Source of the DNA: CAXBCP01 sp963977005
GTDB lineage: Bacteria > Pseudomonadota > Alphaproteobacteria > MPNO01 > UBA830
Length of the DNA stretch: 64,000 nt
Assembly: GCA_963977005.1 (NCBI GenBank)
Contig: CAXBMQ010000008.1
Location: 1 to 64,000 of the forward strand
Reading direction: 5' to 3'
The first letter of the stretch is position 1, and every line of letters begins with the position of its first letter. The notes below the pieces were generated by a model. That model saw only the letters and a program-made list of their open reading frames with translations. It was not told where the DNA came from and made no database searches. Both the position numbers and the translations under genes were made by a program. Positions 8,260 through 16,954 of the stretch are shown here, piece after piece.

Positions 8260-9138
8260 ATGTCAGATATCGTTTACCGGGACTACGATTCCGAAGCGCT
8301 CTACGCGCAGTATAATAACCGCGCCCAGCTTTCCGAAGAGGCGCTCAACGCCATCAAGGACGATCAGAACGCGCGGTCGAAGGCCTATGTGGAAAGCACG
8401 CCGCGCAAGCATATCGACCTTGCCTACGGGCCCCACGAACGTGAGCGATTGGATATCTTCCTGCCCGAAAACGACGGCGCGCCCATGTTCGCGTTTATCC
8501 ATGGCGGCTACTGGCAGTGGAACGACAAGGAAGGTTTCGAATTTCTGGCGAAGGAGCTGAATGCGGCCGGCGCCGGTTTTGCCAATATCGAATATGCGCT
8601 GTGTCCGGCGGTGACCATCGCCGAACTGACGAACCAGTGCCGCCGCGCAATCGCCTTCCTGTGGCGCGAAGCCGGAAAGTACGGCTATGACGCCAGCCGC
8701 ATCGTCGTTTCCGGTCATTCCGCGGGCGGTCATCTGACCGCGATGATGCAGGCGACGGACTGGCCGTCCTTCGAAGACGGCCTGCCGATGGACGTTGTCG
8801 CTGCCGGGCTGCCGATCAGCGGCGTTTACGATCTCGAACCTATCCGTCTCACGCCCCTGAACGATGCCGTCCGCATGGGGCCGGAGGACGTGGCCGAGGT
8901 CAGCCCGATGTTCATGACGCCGACCTCCACCGGGCCGTCCGTCATCGCCTTCGGCGGTGCCGAGTACGACGAGTTCGACCGCCAGGCGAGCGACCTTGCC
9001 GCCGCCTGGGCGAAACACGGCATGGAAACGTCGACGCTGAACCTGCCCGGCCGGGATCATTTCACGGCCCTGAGCGCGCTTGCCGAGACCGATCACGCCC
9101 TGTTCGCCGCGGCAGTGAAGCTGCTCGGTCTGAAATAA
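8260..9138 (+). CDS. Alpha/beta hydrolase, HSL/kynurenine-formamidase-like
   Basis: A 292-residue hydrolase with the oxyanion motif HGGYW at 81-85 and nucleophile motif GHSAGG at 152-157 (Ser154), plus an acid in the YDEFD region and a histidine in GRDHF to complete the triad. HGGYW and overall layout resemble arylformamidases and related esterases that cut ester or N-formyl bonds. AGGGG-type ribosome sequence lies just upstream. The stop and the next gene's start overlap (TAATG), so the two hydrolases are translationally coupled. No other tryptophan-degradation gene is present, so a KynB role is not supported. Confidence 0.87.
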   Translation: MSDIVYRDYDSEALYAQYNNRAQLSEEALNAIKDDQNARSKAYVESTPRKHIDLAYGPHERERLDIFLPENDGAPMFAFIHGGYWQWNDKEGFEFLAKELNAAGAGFANIEYALCPAVTIAELTNQCRRAIAFLWREAGKYGYDASRIVVSGHSAGGHLTAMMQATDWPSFEDGLPMDVVAAGLPISGVYDLEPIRLTPLNDAVRMGPEDVAEVSPMFMTPTSTGPSVIAFGGAEYDEFDRQASDLAAAWAKHGMETSTLNLPGRDHFTALSALAETDHALFAAAVKLLGLK

Positions 9139-9947
9139 TGGCGCTGCCGGAAAGCCGGCATACCCTGATAGACGGGCGTCGCCTCGCGTGGCGGGAAGCG
9201 GGTGCGGGCCCGGCGCTGGTGTTTATTCACGGCATGGGGGGAAATTCCCTCAACTGGGAAACCCAGTATACCCGGTTCGCCGACCGCTATCGGGTGATCG
9301 GCTGGGATGCACCGGGCTATGGCGAATCTGAAGACTGGCCGATGGACGCGCCGTCGGTCGCGGACTACGTGGCCGCGATTGCAGCCCTGCTCGATGCGCT
9401 GGATGTCGGTTCGGCCCATATGATCGGCCATTCCTTCGGCGGCACCCTGATGCCGGCGGTGCAGAAAGCCCATCCCGACCGCGTCGCCAGCATGGTGCTG
9501 GCCCAGCCGGTGATCGGCTCGGGGCCGCTGGGCGCGGCGAAGCAGGCGGAGATCATTGCCGCCCGCGAAAACCTGCTCGCCGATCTGGGGATTGAGGATT
9601 ACGCGAGACAGCACGCACCACGCTCGGTGGCCGCGACGGCCGATGCGGCGACGGTGGCGAAAGGGATCGAGGTGACGTCCCGGACGCGGCCGAAGGGGCA
9701 TCTCGCGCAATGGCGGGCGATGGCGCGGGCCGATATTTTTGCCGAGATCGGCGATACGCTGTGCCCCGCCGCCGTGATCGCCGGGGCAGGGGACAAGACG
9801 GCTTCGCAGGCGGTCGTAAAGCGGATTGCGGCGGCGATTTCAGGCGCGCGTTTTGTCGAGCTGCCCGATGTCGGGCACATGATTTATCTGGAGCACCCGG
9901 AGCGGTTCAACGCCGCGCTGGAAGATCATCTGGCGCGGGCGGTCTGA
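9138..9947 (+). CDS. Alpha/beta fold hydrolase
   Basis: A 269-residue classical alpha/beta hydrolase. FIHGMGGNS near residue 30 gives the oxyanion loop, GHSFGG near 95-100 carries the nucleophile serine, an acid lies in the AGAGDKTAS region and the final histidine is in DVGHMIYLE. The layout resembles meta-cleavage-product hydrolases and haloperoxidase-like esterases. It overlaps the preceding hydrolase gene by one base. Two hydrolases, a CoA ligase, a flavin monooxygenase, an FAH-type hydrolase and a VOC protein side by side suggest a degradation pathway, but the substrate is unknown. Confidence 0.88.
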   Translation: MALPESRHTLIDGRRLAWREAGAGPALVFIHGMGGNSLNWETQYTRFADRYRVIGWDAPGYGESEDWPMDAPSVADYVAAIAALLDALDVGSAHMIGHSFGGTLMPAVQKAHPDRVASMVLAQPVIGSGPLGAAKQAEIIAARENLLADLGIEDYARQHAPRSVAATADAATVAKGIEVTSRTRPKGHLAQWRAMARADIFAEIGDTLCPAAVIAGAGDKTASQAVVKRIAAAISGARFVELPDVGHMIYLEHPERFNAALEDHLARAV

Positions 9948-9964
9948 GACCCGTCGCGGAATTA

Positions 9965-10038
9965 TCATCCCGGGCGTGTCCCGGGATCCGGCAGTGTTTG
10001 CGGCAAAAGGACTGGACCCCGGGACGCGCCGGGGGTGA
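9965..10038. repeat. Intergenic palindromic repeat (REP-like)
   Basis: Two 25-base arms (9965-9989 and 10014-10038) are inverted copies matching at 21 of 25 positions, separated by 24 bases. Each arm contains its own CCCGGG-centred palindrome. Elements of this style are scattered between genes in many alphaproteobacteria. It lies between the convergent hydrolase and FAH-family genes and could form a cruciform or mRNA-end hairpin. Confidence 0.7.
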
Positions 10039-10063
10039 CAGCCAGTGATGCACCCGCAAAACG

Positions 10064-10090
10064 AAAACCCCCGGCACACAAGGCCGGGGG
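10064..10090 (-). terminator. Rho-independent terminator of the FAH-family gene
   Basis: On the - strand, an 8-bp GC stem (10083-10090 with 10068-10075) with a 7-nt loop is followed by four T, starting 26 bases after the stop of the gene at 10116-10964. Confidence 0.8.
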
Positions 10091-10115
10091 GTAGAAAGCC
10101 GCTCAGCGCGAGCTA

Positions 10116-10964
10116 TTACTTTTCGTTCACGATCGGATTGCGAAGGATGCCGATCTTGTCGAGTTCGATCTCGACCGTGTCGCCTTCCTTCATGAAGACC
10201 TGCGGGTCGCGGTAGAAGCCGACGCCGCCGGTGGTGCCCGAGACGATCACGTCGCCCGGGACCAGTTCGGTCACGGTGGTCAGGTAGTGGATCAGCTGCG
10301 GAATGCTGAACAGAAGGTCGTCCGTGGTCGCGCGCTGCATTTCCTCGCCGTTCAGGCGGGTCATCAGCGTCAGCGCGGCCGGGTCGGGGATCTCGTCCGC
10401 CGTCACCATCCACGGGCCGAAGGCGCCCGATTTGTAGAACGACTTGCCGGGCACGAACTGGCTGGTATGGCGCTGGTAGTCGCGGATCGAGCCGTCGTTG
10501 TAGCAGGAATAGCCGGCAACCACCGACAGGGCATCCGCTTCGGAGACGTGGCGGCAGGTCTTGCCGATAATGACGGCCATTTCGCCCTCGAAATCGAACA
10601 TGTCGGACACTTTGGGCTTGATCATCGCCTGGCCGTGGCCGACCTGCGAATTGGCGAAGCGGGTGAAGATCATCGGCCATTCGGGGATGTCGCGGCCGCC
10701 TTCGAGAACGTGGCTGCGATAGTTCAGGCCGACGGCCATGATCTTGTCCGGGTCGGGGATGACCGGCAGGAATTCGATTTCATCGAGGCTGTGATCCGGG
10801 CTTTTGCCGGCCGCGGCCTCCGCGATGATGTCGAGCGCGCCGGCGGCAATCGCGCCGCGCAGGGTCTGCGGTCCGCCCGCCAGGGGCTTCGCATCGATGA
10901 CGCCGTCGTCGGTGACGACGCCGTATGATTCCGTTCCGTTAACTGAGTAAGTGGTGATCTTCAT
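10116..10964 (-). CDS. Fumarylacetoacetate hydrolase family protein
   Basis: A 282-residue FAH-family enzyme. Seen: KIMAVGLNYRSH near residue 75, the metal-binding DFEGEMAVIIGK region near 123-134, and the C-terminal SGTTGGVGFYRDP loop followed by GDTVEIELDKIG. Members hydrolyse or decarboxylate beta-diketo acids and hydroxymuconate-type ring-cleavage products with Mg or Mn. The gene has its own terminator and diverges from a VOC-family gene. It fits the lower part of an aromatic or heterocycle pathway; the exact substrate cannot be read from sequence. Confidence 0.9.
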   Translation of the reverse strand: MKITTYSVNGTESYGVVTDDGVIDAKPLAGGPQTLRGAIAAGALDIIAEAAAGKSPDHSLDEIEFLPVIPDPDKIMAVGLNYRSHVLEGGRDIPEWPMIFTRFANSQVGHGQAMIKPKVSDMFDFEGEMAVIIGKTCRHVSEADALSVVAGYSCYNDGSIRDYQRHTSQFVPGKSFYKSGAFGPWMVTADEIPDPAALTLMTRLNGEEMQRATTDDLLFSIPQLIHYLTTVTELVPGDVIVSGTTGGVGFYRDPQVFMKEGDTVEIELDKIGILRNPIVNEK

Positions 10965-11102
10965 GCCGCCCTCCGGTTCATTTGACCGCGCATGAATAAC
11001 GCCTGCGCCGCGATATGCAAGTCCAAGGACGGTTCGAGGCGTTGCGGAAGGGGACGGGGGAGGCCTAATATCCCTGCAACGAATGAAATCGGGAAGGAAA
11101 TC

Positions 11103-11654
11103 ATGGCGCTGTTACCGGAAATGAAGCTCGCCCATGTTGGCATCTGGGTCCAGGATTTCGACCGGATGAAGGATTTCTACGTCCGCATGTTCGGGTTCGG
11201 GATCGCCGATGAAGGGGTGCTGAACGGCAATCGATACGCCTTTATGTCGCGCGATCCGCGCGATCACCATCAGGTCGTTGTCGCCGAGGGGCGCCGTCGC
11301 GACACGGACCAGACCACGGTGAACCAGATTTCGTTCAGATGCGAAAAGCTTGCCGACCTGCGCCAGGTCCACGGCGCCGTCACGAGGGATGACGATGTCC
11401 AGAAGGTTTTCGTGACCGACCACGGTAACGCGTGGTCGGTCTATTTTTTCGACCCGGAAGGCAACCGGCTCGAAGCGTTCATGGATACGCCCTGGTATAT
11501 CAACCAGCCGCACCGCCACGACATCGACTTCTCGATGACGGATGCGGAAATCTATGCGGCATCCGAGGCCCATGCGAAGGCCGATCCCACGTTCCAGCCG
11601 ATCGAGGACTGGCGTGCGCAGTTCGCCGAGCGGATTCCGGCGGCGGCCGGCTGA
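11103..11654 (+). CDS. VOC family protein (glyoxalase/extradiol dioxygenase fold)
   Basis: A 183-residue vicinal-oxygen-chelate protein. Two beta-alpha-beta-beta-beta modules are visible: LAHVGIWVQDFDRMKDFY near the N-terminus and the second ending FFDPEGNRLEAFMDTPWY. Potential metal ligands are H11, a histidine in DHHQVVV and E of RLEAF. The start at 11103 has GGAAGGAA upstream; the frame is open further back but that part looks non-coding. It could be an extradiol dioxygenase, an isomerase or a glyoxalase. It diverges from the FAH-family gene, fitting a ring-cleavage pathway. Confidence 0.86.
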   Translation: MALLPEMKLAHVGIWVQDFDRMKDFYVRMFGFGIADEGVLNGNRYAFMSRDPRDHHQVVVAEGRRRDTDQTTVNQISFRCEKLADLRQVHGAVTRDDDVQKVFVTDHGNAWSVYFFDPEGNRLEAFMDTPWYINQPHRHDIDFSMTDAEIYAASEAHAKADPTFQPIEDWRAQFAERIPAAAG

Positions 11655-11667
11655 CCGGTCGGCCCGA

Positions 11668-12921
11668 CTACACCGTCCTCTGCGCGGCCTTCGGTTCTTT
11701 TACCCTGGCGATCGCCGCCTTGATCACGAAGTAGCCGAGCGTTCCCGAAATCACGGACCCGCTCAGCACGCCGAGGCGTATCGCCGTTGCATGGGCAGCG
11801 TCGTCGAAAGCGAGCCCGCCGATGAACAGGCTCATCGTGAAACCGATGCCGCACAGCAGGGAGACGCCGTAGAGCATTCCCCAGTTGGCCCCTTCGGGCA
11901 TTTTCGCAAGGCCGGTCTTGATCATCAGGAAGGAGAAGCCGAACACGCCGACCTGCTTGCCGACAAACAGCCCGAGCGCAATCCCGAGGGGCAGCGGTTC
12001 CAGCAGCGAGGAGAATGACATGCCGGAAAAGTTCACGCCCGCATTGGCGAAGGCGAAAACCGGCAGCACGAGAAACGCGACCCACGGATGCAGGATATGC
12101 TCCAGGTGGCGGAGCGGCGAATGGCCTTCGGAATCGGTTGCCCGGAGCGGTACGGCAAGCGCCAATAGCACGCCCGCGAGCGTTGCATGAACGCCGGATT
12201 TCAGCACGGCGACCCAGACGATGATCCCGATCAGAATATACGGCGCGACCCGGGTGACGCCGCGCAGGTTCATGATTGCGCATATAAGCAGCCCGCCGAC
12301 CGCCCAGGCCAGCGATGTCAGCGACAGGTCTTCGGTATAGAACAGCGCGATGATGACGATGGCGCCGAGGTCGTCGATGATGGCGACGGCGGTCAGGAAG
12401 ACCTTGATCGCAAGCGGCACGCGGCTGCCCAGCAGCATCAGGATGCCGAGCGCGAATGCGATGTCGGTGGCCGCGGGGATGGCCCAGCCGTTGATGTCGA
12501 CCGGGTTGGACCAGTTGAAATAGGCGTAAATCGCCGCCGGAACGGCCATGCCGCCGATCGCGGCAACGCCCGGCAGCGCAATCTGGTTGACGGTGGACAG
12601 CTGCCCTTCGAGCGCCTCGCGCTTGATTTCGAGCCCGACCAGGAAAAAGAATACGGCCATCAGACCGTCATTGATCCAGAGCAGCGAGGGCTTGGCGATC
12701 TCCAGTGAGCCGATCTGGACCGCCACAGGCACGCTCAGCAGCATATCGTATATCGGCGCCAGGGCCGAGTTATCGAGAATGATCGCGACGACCGCCGCAA
12801 AAAACAGGCAGATACCGCCTGAGGATTCAAGTTTGAAGAATTCGCGAATGGCCGCGACTGGCATGGATTCTATCCCCGCTTGATCGGATTTTCCGAGTGA
12901 TTTGACGTGAGCCTCTAGCAC
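11668..12921 (-). CDS. nhaA: Na+/H+ antiporter NhaA
   Basis: A 417-residue inner-membrane protein with about 12 hydrophobic segments. The ion-binding signatures are intact: ATDIAFALG at 151-159 (D153, equivalent to D133 of E. coli NhaA) and IIDDLGAI at 181-188 (D183/D184, equivalent to D163/D164). FAFANAGV near 305 carries the region around the functional lysine. It exports sodium in exchange for protons and helps salt and pH homeostasis, consistent with a saline habitat. It converges on the VOC gene with 13 bases between them. Confidence 0.95.
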   Translation of the reverse strand: MLEAHVKSLGKSDQAGIESMPVAAIREFFKLESSGGICLFFAAVVAIILDNSALAPIYDMLLSVPVAVQIGSLEIAKPSLLWINDGLMAVFFFLVGLEIKREALEGQLSTVNQIALPGVAAIGGMAVPAAIYAYFNWSNPVDINGWAIPAATDIAFALGILMLLGSRVPLAIKVFLTAVAIIDDLGAIVIIALFYTEDLSLTSLAWAVGGLLICAIMNLRGVTRVAPYILIGIIVWVAVLKSGVHATLAGVLLALAVPLRATDSEGHSPLRHLEHILHPWVAFLVLPVFAFANAGVNFSGMSFSSLLEPLPLGIALGLFVGKQVGVFGFSFLMIKTGLAKMPEGANWGMLYGVSLLCGIGFTMSLFIGGLAFDDAAHATAIRLGVLSGSVISGTLGYFVIKAAIARVKEPKAAQRTV

Positions 12922-13074
12922 GAGATAAGGCGGCTGAACTTGTTTGCAAGTTCGGGCACAATTTTTCTGGGAATCAGCAGGTTGAGGCCGGGGCGGGAGC
13001 GAATTTTTCAGGTTTGACCGTGTCTGGCCCGGCTCTTAGTGTTTCGTCGAACGGACCGCGACAGGAGAACCCGG

Positions 13075-14247
13075 TTGATCCCCAATGCATTACCGACCTT
13101 CGATTTCGACCTAGGCGAGACCGCCGACATGCTGCGCGACTCGGTCGCGGATTTCGCCCGCGCGAAGATCGCGCCGATCGCGGCTGAAATCGATTCATCG
13201 AACGAATTTCCGATGGACCTGTGGCCGGCAATGGGCGAGATGGGCCTGCTCGGCGTAACCGTCGATACGGAATATGGCGGCGCGGGCATGGGGTACCTGG
13301 AGCATGTGGTGGCAATGGAGGAAATCAGCCGGGCTTCCGCATCGGTGGGGTTATCCTATGGCGCTCATTCGAACCTTTGCGTCAACCAGATTCACCGCAA
13401 CGGCAACAGCGACCAGAAGGCGAAATATCTGCCGAAGCTGGTCTCGGGCGAACACGTCGGCGCATTGGCGATGTCGGAGCCCGGGGCCGGGTCGGATGTG
13501 GTGTCGATGAAGCTGCGCGCCGACCGGGCGGAAGGCGGGTATGTGCTGAACGGCACCAAGATGTGGATCACGAACGGGCCCGACGCGGATGTCCTGGTGG
13601 TCTATGCCAAGACCGACATGGATGCCGGGTCGCGCGGCATCACCGCCTTTCTGGTTGAAAAGGGATTCGCCGGATTCTCCACCGCGCAGAAGCTCGACAA
13701 GCTCGGCATGCGCGGATCGAACACCGGCGAACTGGTCTTTCAGGACTGTTTCGTGCCGGAAGAAAACATCGTCGGCGATCTCGGCCGCGGCGCCGCGGTG
13801 CTGATGAGCGGTCTGGACTTCGAGCGCGCGGTGCTGTCGGGCGGGCCGCTCGGCATCATGCAGGCCTGCATGGATATCGTGATGCCGTATGTGCATGAGC
13901 GCGAACAGTTCGGCCAGCCGATCGGCGAATTCCAGCTTATCCAGGGAAAGCTTGCCGACATGTACACCAAGATGAATGCCTCGAAAGCCTATGTATACGC
14001 GGTCGCCAGGGCCTGCGACCGGGACCGGACGACGCGCAAGGACGCCGCCGGGGCGATCCTGTATTCAGCCGAACGCGCGACGGAACTGACGCTCGACGCG
14101 ATCCAGATTCTCGGCGGCAACGGCTATATCAACGAATACGCCACCGGGCGCCTGCTGCGCGATGCAAAACTGTACGAGATCGGCGCCGGCACCTCCGAGA
14201 TCCGCCGGATGCTGATCGGGCGCGAGCTGTTTGCGGAAAGCGCCTAG
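13075..14247 (+). CDS. ivd: Isovaleryl-CoA dehydrogenase
   Basis: A 390-residue acyl-CoA dehydrogenase (FAD) for the third step of leucine breakdown. The IVD signature is LDFERAVLSGGPLG, with E250 at the position of the catalytic glutamate of human IVD (E254). The position that carries the catalytic Glu in medium-chain enzymes is replaced (YEIGAGTSEIRR), as in IVD. A TTG start at 13075 is preferred: AGGAG lies 7 bases upstream and the N-terminus (IPNALPTFDFDLGE) is typical of IVDs; an ATG at 13039 is the alternative. Other leucine genes, mccB and mccA, lie 4 and 9 kb away. Confidence 0.93.
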   Translation: MIPNALPTFDFDLGETADMLRDSVADFARAKIAPIAAEIDSSNEFPMDLWPAMGEMGLLGVTVDTEYGGAGMGYLEHVVAMEEISRASASVGLSYGAHSNLCVNQIHRNGNSDQKAKYLPKLVSGEHVGALAMSEPGAGSDVVSMKLRADRAEGGYVLNGTKMWITNGPDADVLVVYAKTDMDAGSRGITAFLVEKGFAGFSTAQKLDKLGMRGSNTGELVFQDCFVPEENIVGDLGRGAAVLMSGLDFERAVLSGGPLGIMQACMDIVMPYVHEREQFGQPIGEFQLIQGKLADMYTKMNASKAYVYAVARACDRDRTTRKDAAGAILYSAERATELTLDAIQILGGNGYINEYATGRLLRDAKLYEIGAGTSEIRRMLIGRELFAESA

Positions 14248-14250
14248 GGC

Positions 14251-15036
14251 ATGTGCAGGTGGATGGCCTATTCCGGCCCGCCGATATTTCTCCATACGGT
14301 ATTGTTCGAGGCGAAAAATTCGCTTGTCGATCAAAGCCTGAATGCGCGCTGGTCGCATGTCGTGACCAACGGCGACGGTTTCGGGATCGGCTGGTACGGC
14401 GACCGGGACAGGCCGGGTCTGTACCGGGATGTCCTGCCGGCCTGGAATGACGAAAACCTGCGCGAGGTTGCCGAGCAGGTGCAGTCGGGTCTGTTCTTCG
14501 CCCATGTCAGGGCCGCAACGGGGGAAAGCGCGACCGCCCGCCAGAACTGTCATCCGTTCCGCCACGGGAATTGGATGTTCATGCATAACGGCGCGATTGC
14601 CGACTTTCCCGTGTTGCGGCGCGCGCTCGATCTCGCCATCCCCGAAGGGCTCTACCGTCACAAATTGGGTACGACGGATAGCGAGACGATCTTCTATCTG
14701 TTGCTGGCAAACGGTCTCGCGGATGATCCGGCCGAGGCTTATGCCGTGACCGTGAGGCAGGTCGAGGAGGCGATGGCAGAACAGAAGGTCGACGGGCCGT
14801 TCCGGTTCGCCGCGATCGCCACCGACGGACAGCGCATGATCGCGATCCGCTATTCGTCCGACAATCAGTCGCCGACGCTGTTCTACGGACTGGGTATCGG
14901 CGGCGCCGACCAGTCCGTCATGATCATGTCGGAGCCGCCGGACGAGGATGTCGGCCGCTGGGCCGAGGTGCCGGAATCGAGCATCGTTTTCGCGGGCGAC
15001 GGCGCGCTGGCCGTCGAAAAGTTCGTCCGCGCCTGA
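14251..15036 (+). CDS. Class II glutamine amidotransferase
   Basis: A 261-residue Ntn-type glutaminase domain with the nucleophile Cys2 directly after the initiator Met (MCRWMAYSG), so Met removal is needed. VTNGDGFGIGWYG near 38-50, FAHVRAATGE near 84-93 and FMHNGAIADF near 110-119 form the glutamine pocket. It resembles YafJ/EgtC-type stand-alone amidotransferases. The gene starts 3 bases after ivd, so the two are co-transcribed. No ergothioneine genes are nearby, so EgtC is not claimed; the acceptor is unknown. Confidence 0.88.
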   Translation: MCRWMAYSGPPIFLHTVLFEAKNSLVDQSLNARWSHVVTNGDGFGIGWYGDRDRPGLYRDVLPAWNDENLREVAEQVQSGLFFAHVRAATGESATARQNCHPFRHGNWMFMHNGAIADFPVLRRALDLAIPEGLYRHKLGTTDSETIFYLLLANGLADDPAEAYAVTVRQVEEAMAEQKVDGPFRFAAIATDGQRMIAIRYSSDNQSPTLFYGLGIGGADQSVMIMSEPPDEDVGRWAEVPESSIVFAGDGALAVEKFVRA

Positions 15037-15079
15037 GTTTCAGATGGCGTTGGCGGGCTGAACGCCGGTATCGGCTTGC

Positions 15080-16393
15080 CTACATCGGGGTGCCGAGTAC
15101 CCGGGGCAGCCACAGCGCCAGCGCCGGGAATACCGTCAGCACCGCCAGTTTCGCCACGTCCGCGATCAGGAAGGGGACGATCCCCCTGAAGATGGTCGGT
15201 AGCGGAATATTGCGCGCCATGCCGTGCAGCACGAAAACGTTGATCCCGATGGGCGGGGTGATCATGCCGATTTCGATTACCATCACGTTGATGACGCCGA
15301 ACCAGATCGGGTCGAAGCCGAGGTTCAGGATCAGCGGGAAAACGAAGGGCAGGGTCAGCACCATGGCGGCGACGGTGTCGAAAATACTGCCGAGGATCAG
15401 ATACATCACATAGAGCATCAGCAGGATCACGAACCGGTTGACGCCCCAGCCGGAGACCGATTCGACGAAGCTTTCCGACAGGCCCGACAGCGTGACGAAA
15501 TAGCTGAAGATCGAGGCGCCGATGATGATCAGGTAGATCATGCCGGTGCTGCCGGCGGTTTCGGTCAGCACTTCCCACATCACCTCGCGGGTCAGCTTGC
15601 CGCGACCCCAGGCGAACAGGAAGGACAGCGTCGCCCCGATGGCGGCGGCCTCTGCCACCGTGAAAATACCGGCATAGATGCCACCGCTGACGACGATGGC
15701 GAGCGTGATCACACCCCAGCTCTGGGCGAAGATCCTGCGCCGTTCCTCCCAGCTGAATTTCGGTCCGGCGGGGCCGGCATCGGGATTGATGCGGACCTGG
15801 ATCGCGATGGCGACGAAGTAGAAAATGACCGCCATGATGCCCGGCACCACGGCGGCGACGAACAGCGCGATCACGAACTGCTCGGTCAGCACGCCGTAGA
15901 GCACCATGATCACCGAGGGCGGGATGAGCATTCCCAGCGTGCCGCCCGATGCGATGGATCCGGCGGCGAGTGCCGGCGAGTATTTGCGGTCGAGCATTTC
16001 GGGCAGGGCGATCTTGGTCATGGTCGCGGCGGTCGCGACGGACGAGCCGCACACCGCGCCGAACCCGGCACAGCCGCCGATGGTGGCAAGGGCGAGGCCG
16101 CCACGGCGATGGCCGACGAAAACATAGGCAAGCCGGTAGATATCGCTCGACAGTCCGGCCGCCCCGGCAAACGATCCCATCAGCAGGAACAGGGGTATGA
16201 TCGCCAGTTCGGAACTCGCGATATGGGAGGACGTTTCGGTGCCGAACAGGGTGATCGCCGGCGCCCAGCCGAGCATGAACCCGACGCCGACAAACCCGGC
16301 AATCCCCATGGCGACGCCGATCGGGATATGCAGCGCGATGAGGGCGAGCATGCCCAGAATACCGATGGAGGCGACGAGAAGCGGGTCTTCCAT
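15080..16393 (-). CDS. dctM: TRAP transporter large permease (DctM)
   Basis: A 437-residue membrane protein with about 12 hydrophobic segments, the large subunit of a tripartite ATP-independent periplasmic transporter. FGAVCGSSVATAATMTKIALPEM near residue 115-135 and ASGGTLGMLIPPSVIMVLYG near 147-166 are typical DctM segments, and ITPPIGINVFVLHGMA lies near the end. Its start overlaps the stop of the small permease gene by one base (TGATG). The P-Q-M gene order is complete. Such systems import organic acids or other anions driven by sodium. Confidence 0.94.
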   Translation of the reverse strand: MEDPLLVASIGILGMLALIALHIPIGVAMGIAGFVGVGFMLGWAPAITLFGTETSSHIASSELAIIPLFLLMGSFAGAAGLSSDIYRLAYVFVGHRRGGLALATIGGCAGFGAVCGSSVATAATMTKIALPEMLDRKYSPALAAGSIASGGTLGMLIPPSVIMVLYGVLTEQFVIALFVAAVVPGIMAVIFYFVAIAIQVRINPDAGPAGPKFSWEERRRIFAQSWGVITLAIVVSGGIYAGIFTVAEAAAIGATLSFLFAWGRGKLTREVMWEVLTETAGSTGMIYLIIIGASIFSYFVTLSGLSESFVESVSGWGVNRFVILLMLYVMYLILGSIFDTVAAMVLTLPFVFPLILNLGFDPIWFGVINVMVIEIGMITPPIGINVFVLHGMARNIPLPTIFRGIVPFLIADVAKLAVLTVFPALALWLPRVLGTPM

Positions 16394-16926
16394 CAGATTG
16401 ACATCTCGTTATCGGTATATTCGAGCGGCCGGTTCCGGATGGCGGCCGATGTTTTTGCCCAGGCGATGACGAACTGCACCGGCACGCACATCAGCAGCAG
16501 GGCGCTGACGAAACACCACCAGGGCCCGGTCGATATCTCGAGCGTCTGGGTGAACCGGTTATTTGCGATCTCGTCGAGGGCAAAGATCGCCACGCGCCAG
16601 GTGACGACGGTGAAGAAAAACAGGGTCGCGATGGCCCCCAGTGCCTCGAGATAGCGGGTCGCCGCGGGGCCGAGGGCCTTTCCCAGGAAGCGGATCGTTA
16701 TATTGCGGCCCTGAAGGAGCCCTGCCGGAAAGCACGCTGCGACAATGATCGCGAACAGGAGCCGGGTAATATCCTCGTAGCCTTCGATAGGCGCACTGAA
16801 CAGCCAGCGCAGCAGAACGTCGATCATCGTGACGATCGAGACGATCAGCAGCCCGACCAGGCCGATAAAGGCGACCCAGCGCGTGAATCTGTCGAGCCAC
16901 GCGCCGGGGTGAAGAAGGCGTTCCAC
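16393..16926 (-). CDS. dctQ: TRAP transporter small permease (DctQ)
   Basis: A 177-residue protein with four hydrophobic segments, the small membrane subunit of the TRAP system. The LLRWLFSAPIEGYEDITRLLFA region near 36-57 is typical of the family. It is translationally coupled to dctM and lies 28 bases downstream of the binding-protein gene. Confidence 0.9.
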   Translation of the reverse strand: MERLLHPGAWLDRFTRWVAFIGLVGLLIVSIVTMIDVLLRWLFSAPIEGYEDITRLLFAIIVAACFPAGLLQGRNITIRFLGKALGPAATRYLEALGAIATLFFFTVVTWRVAIFALDEIANNRFTQTLEISTGPWWCFVSALLLMCVPVQFVIAWAKTSAAIRNRPLEYTDNEMSI

Positions 16927-16954
16927 GCTGCGTTCCGCAGGCTATCCCGTCCGG

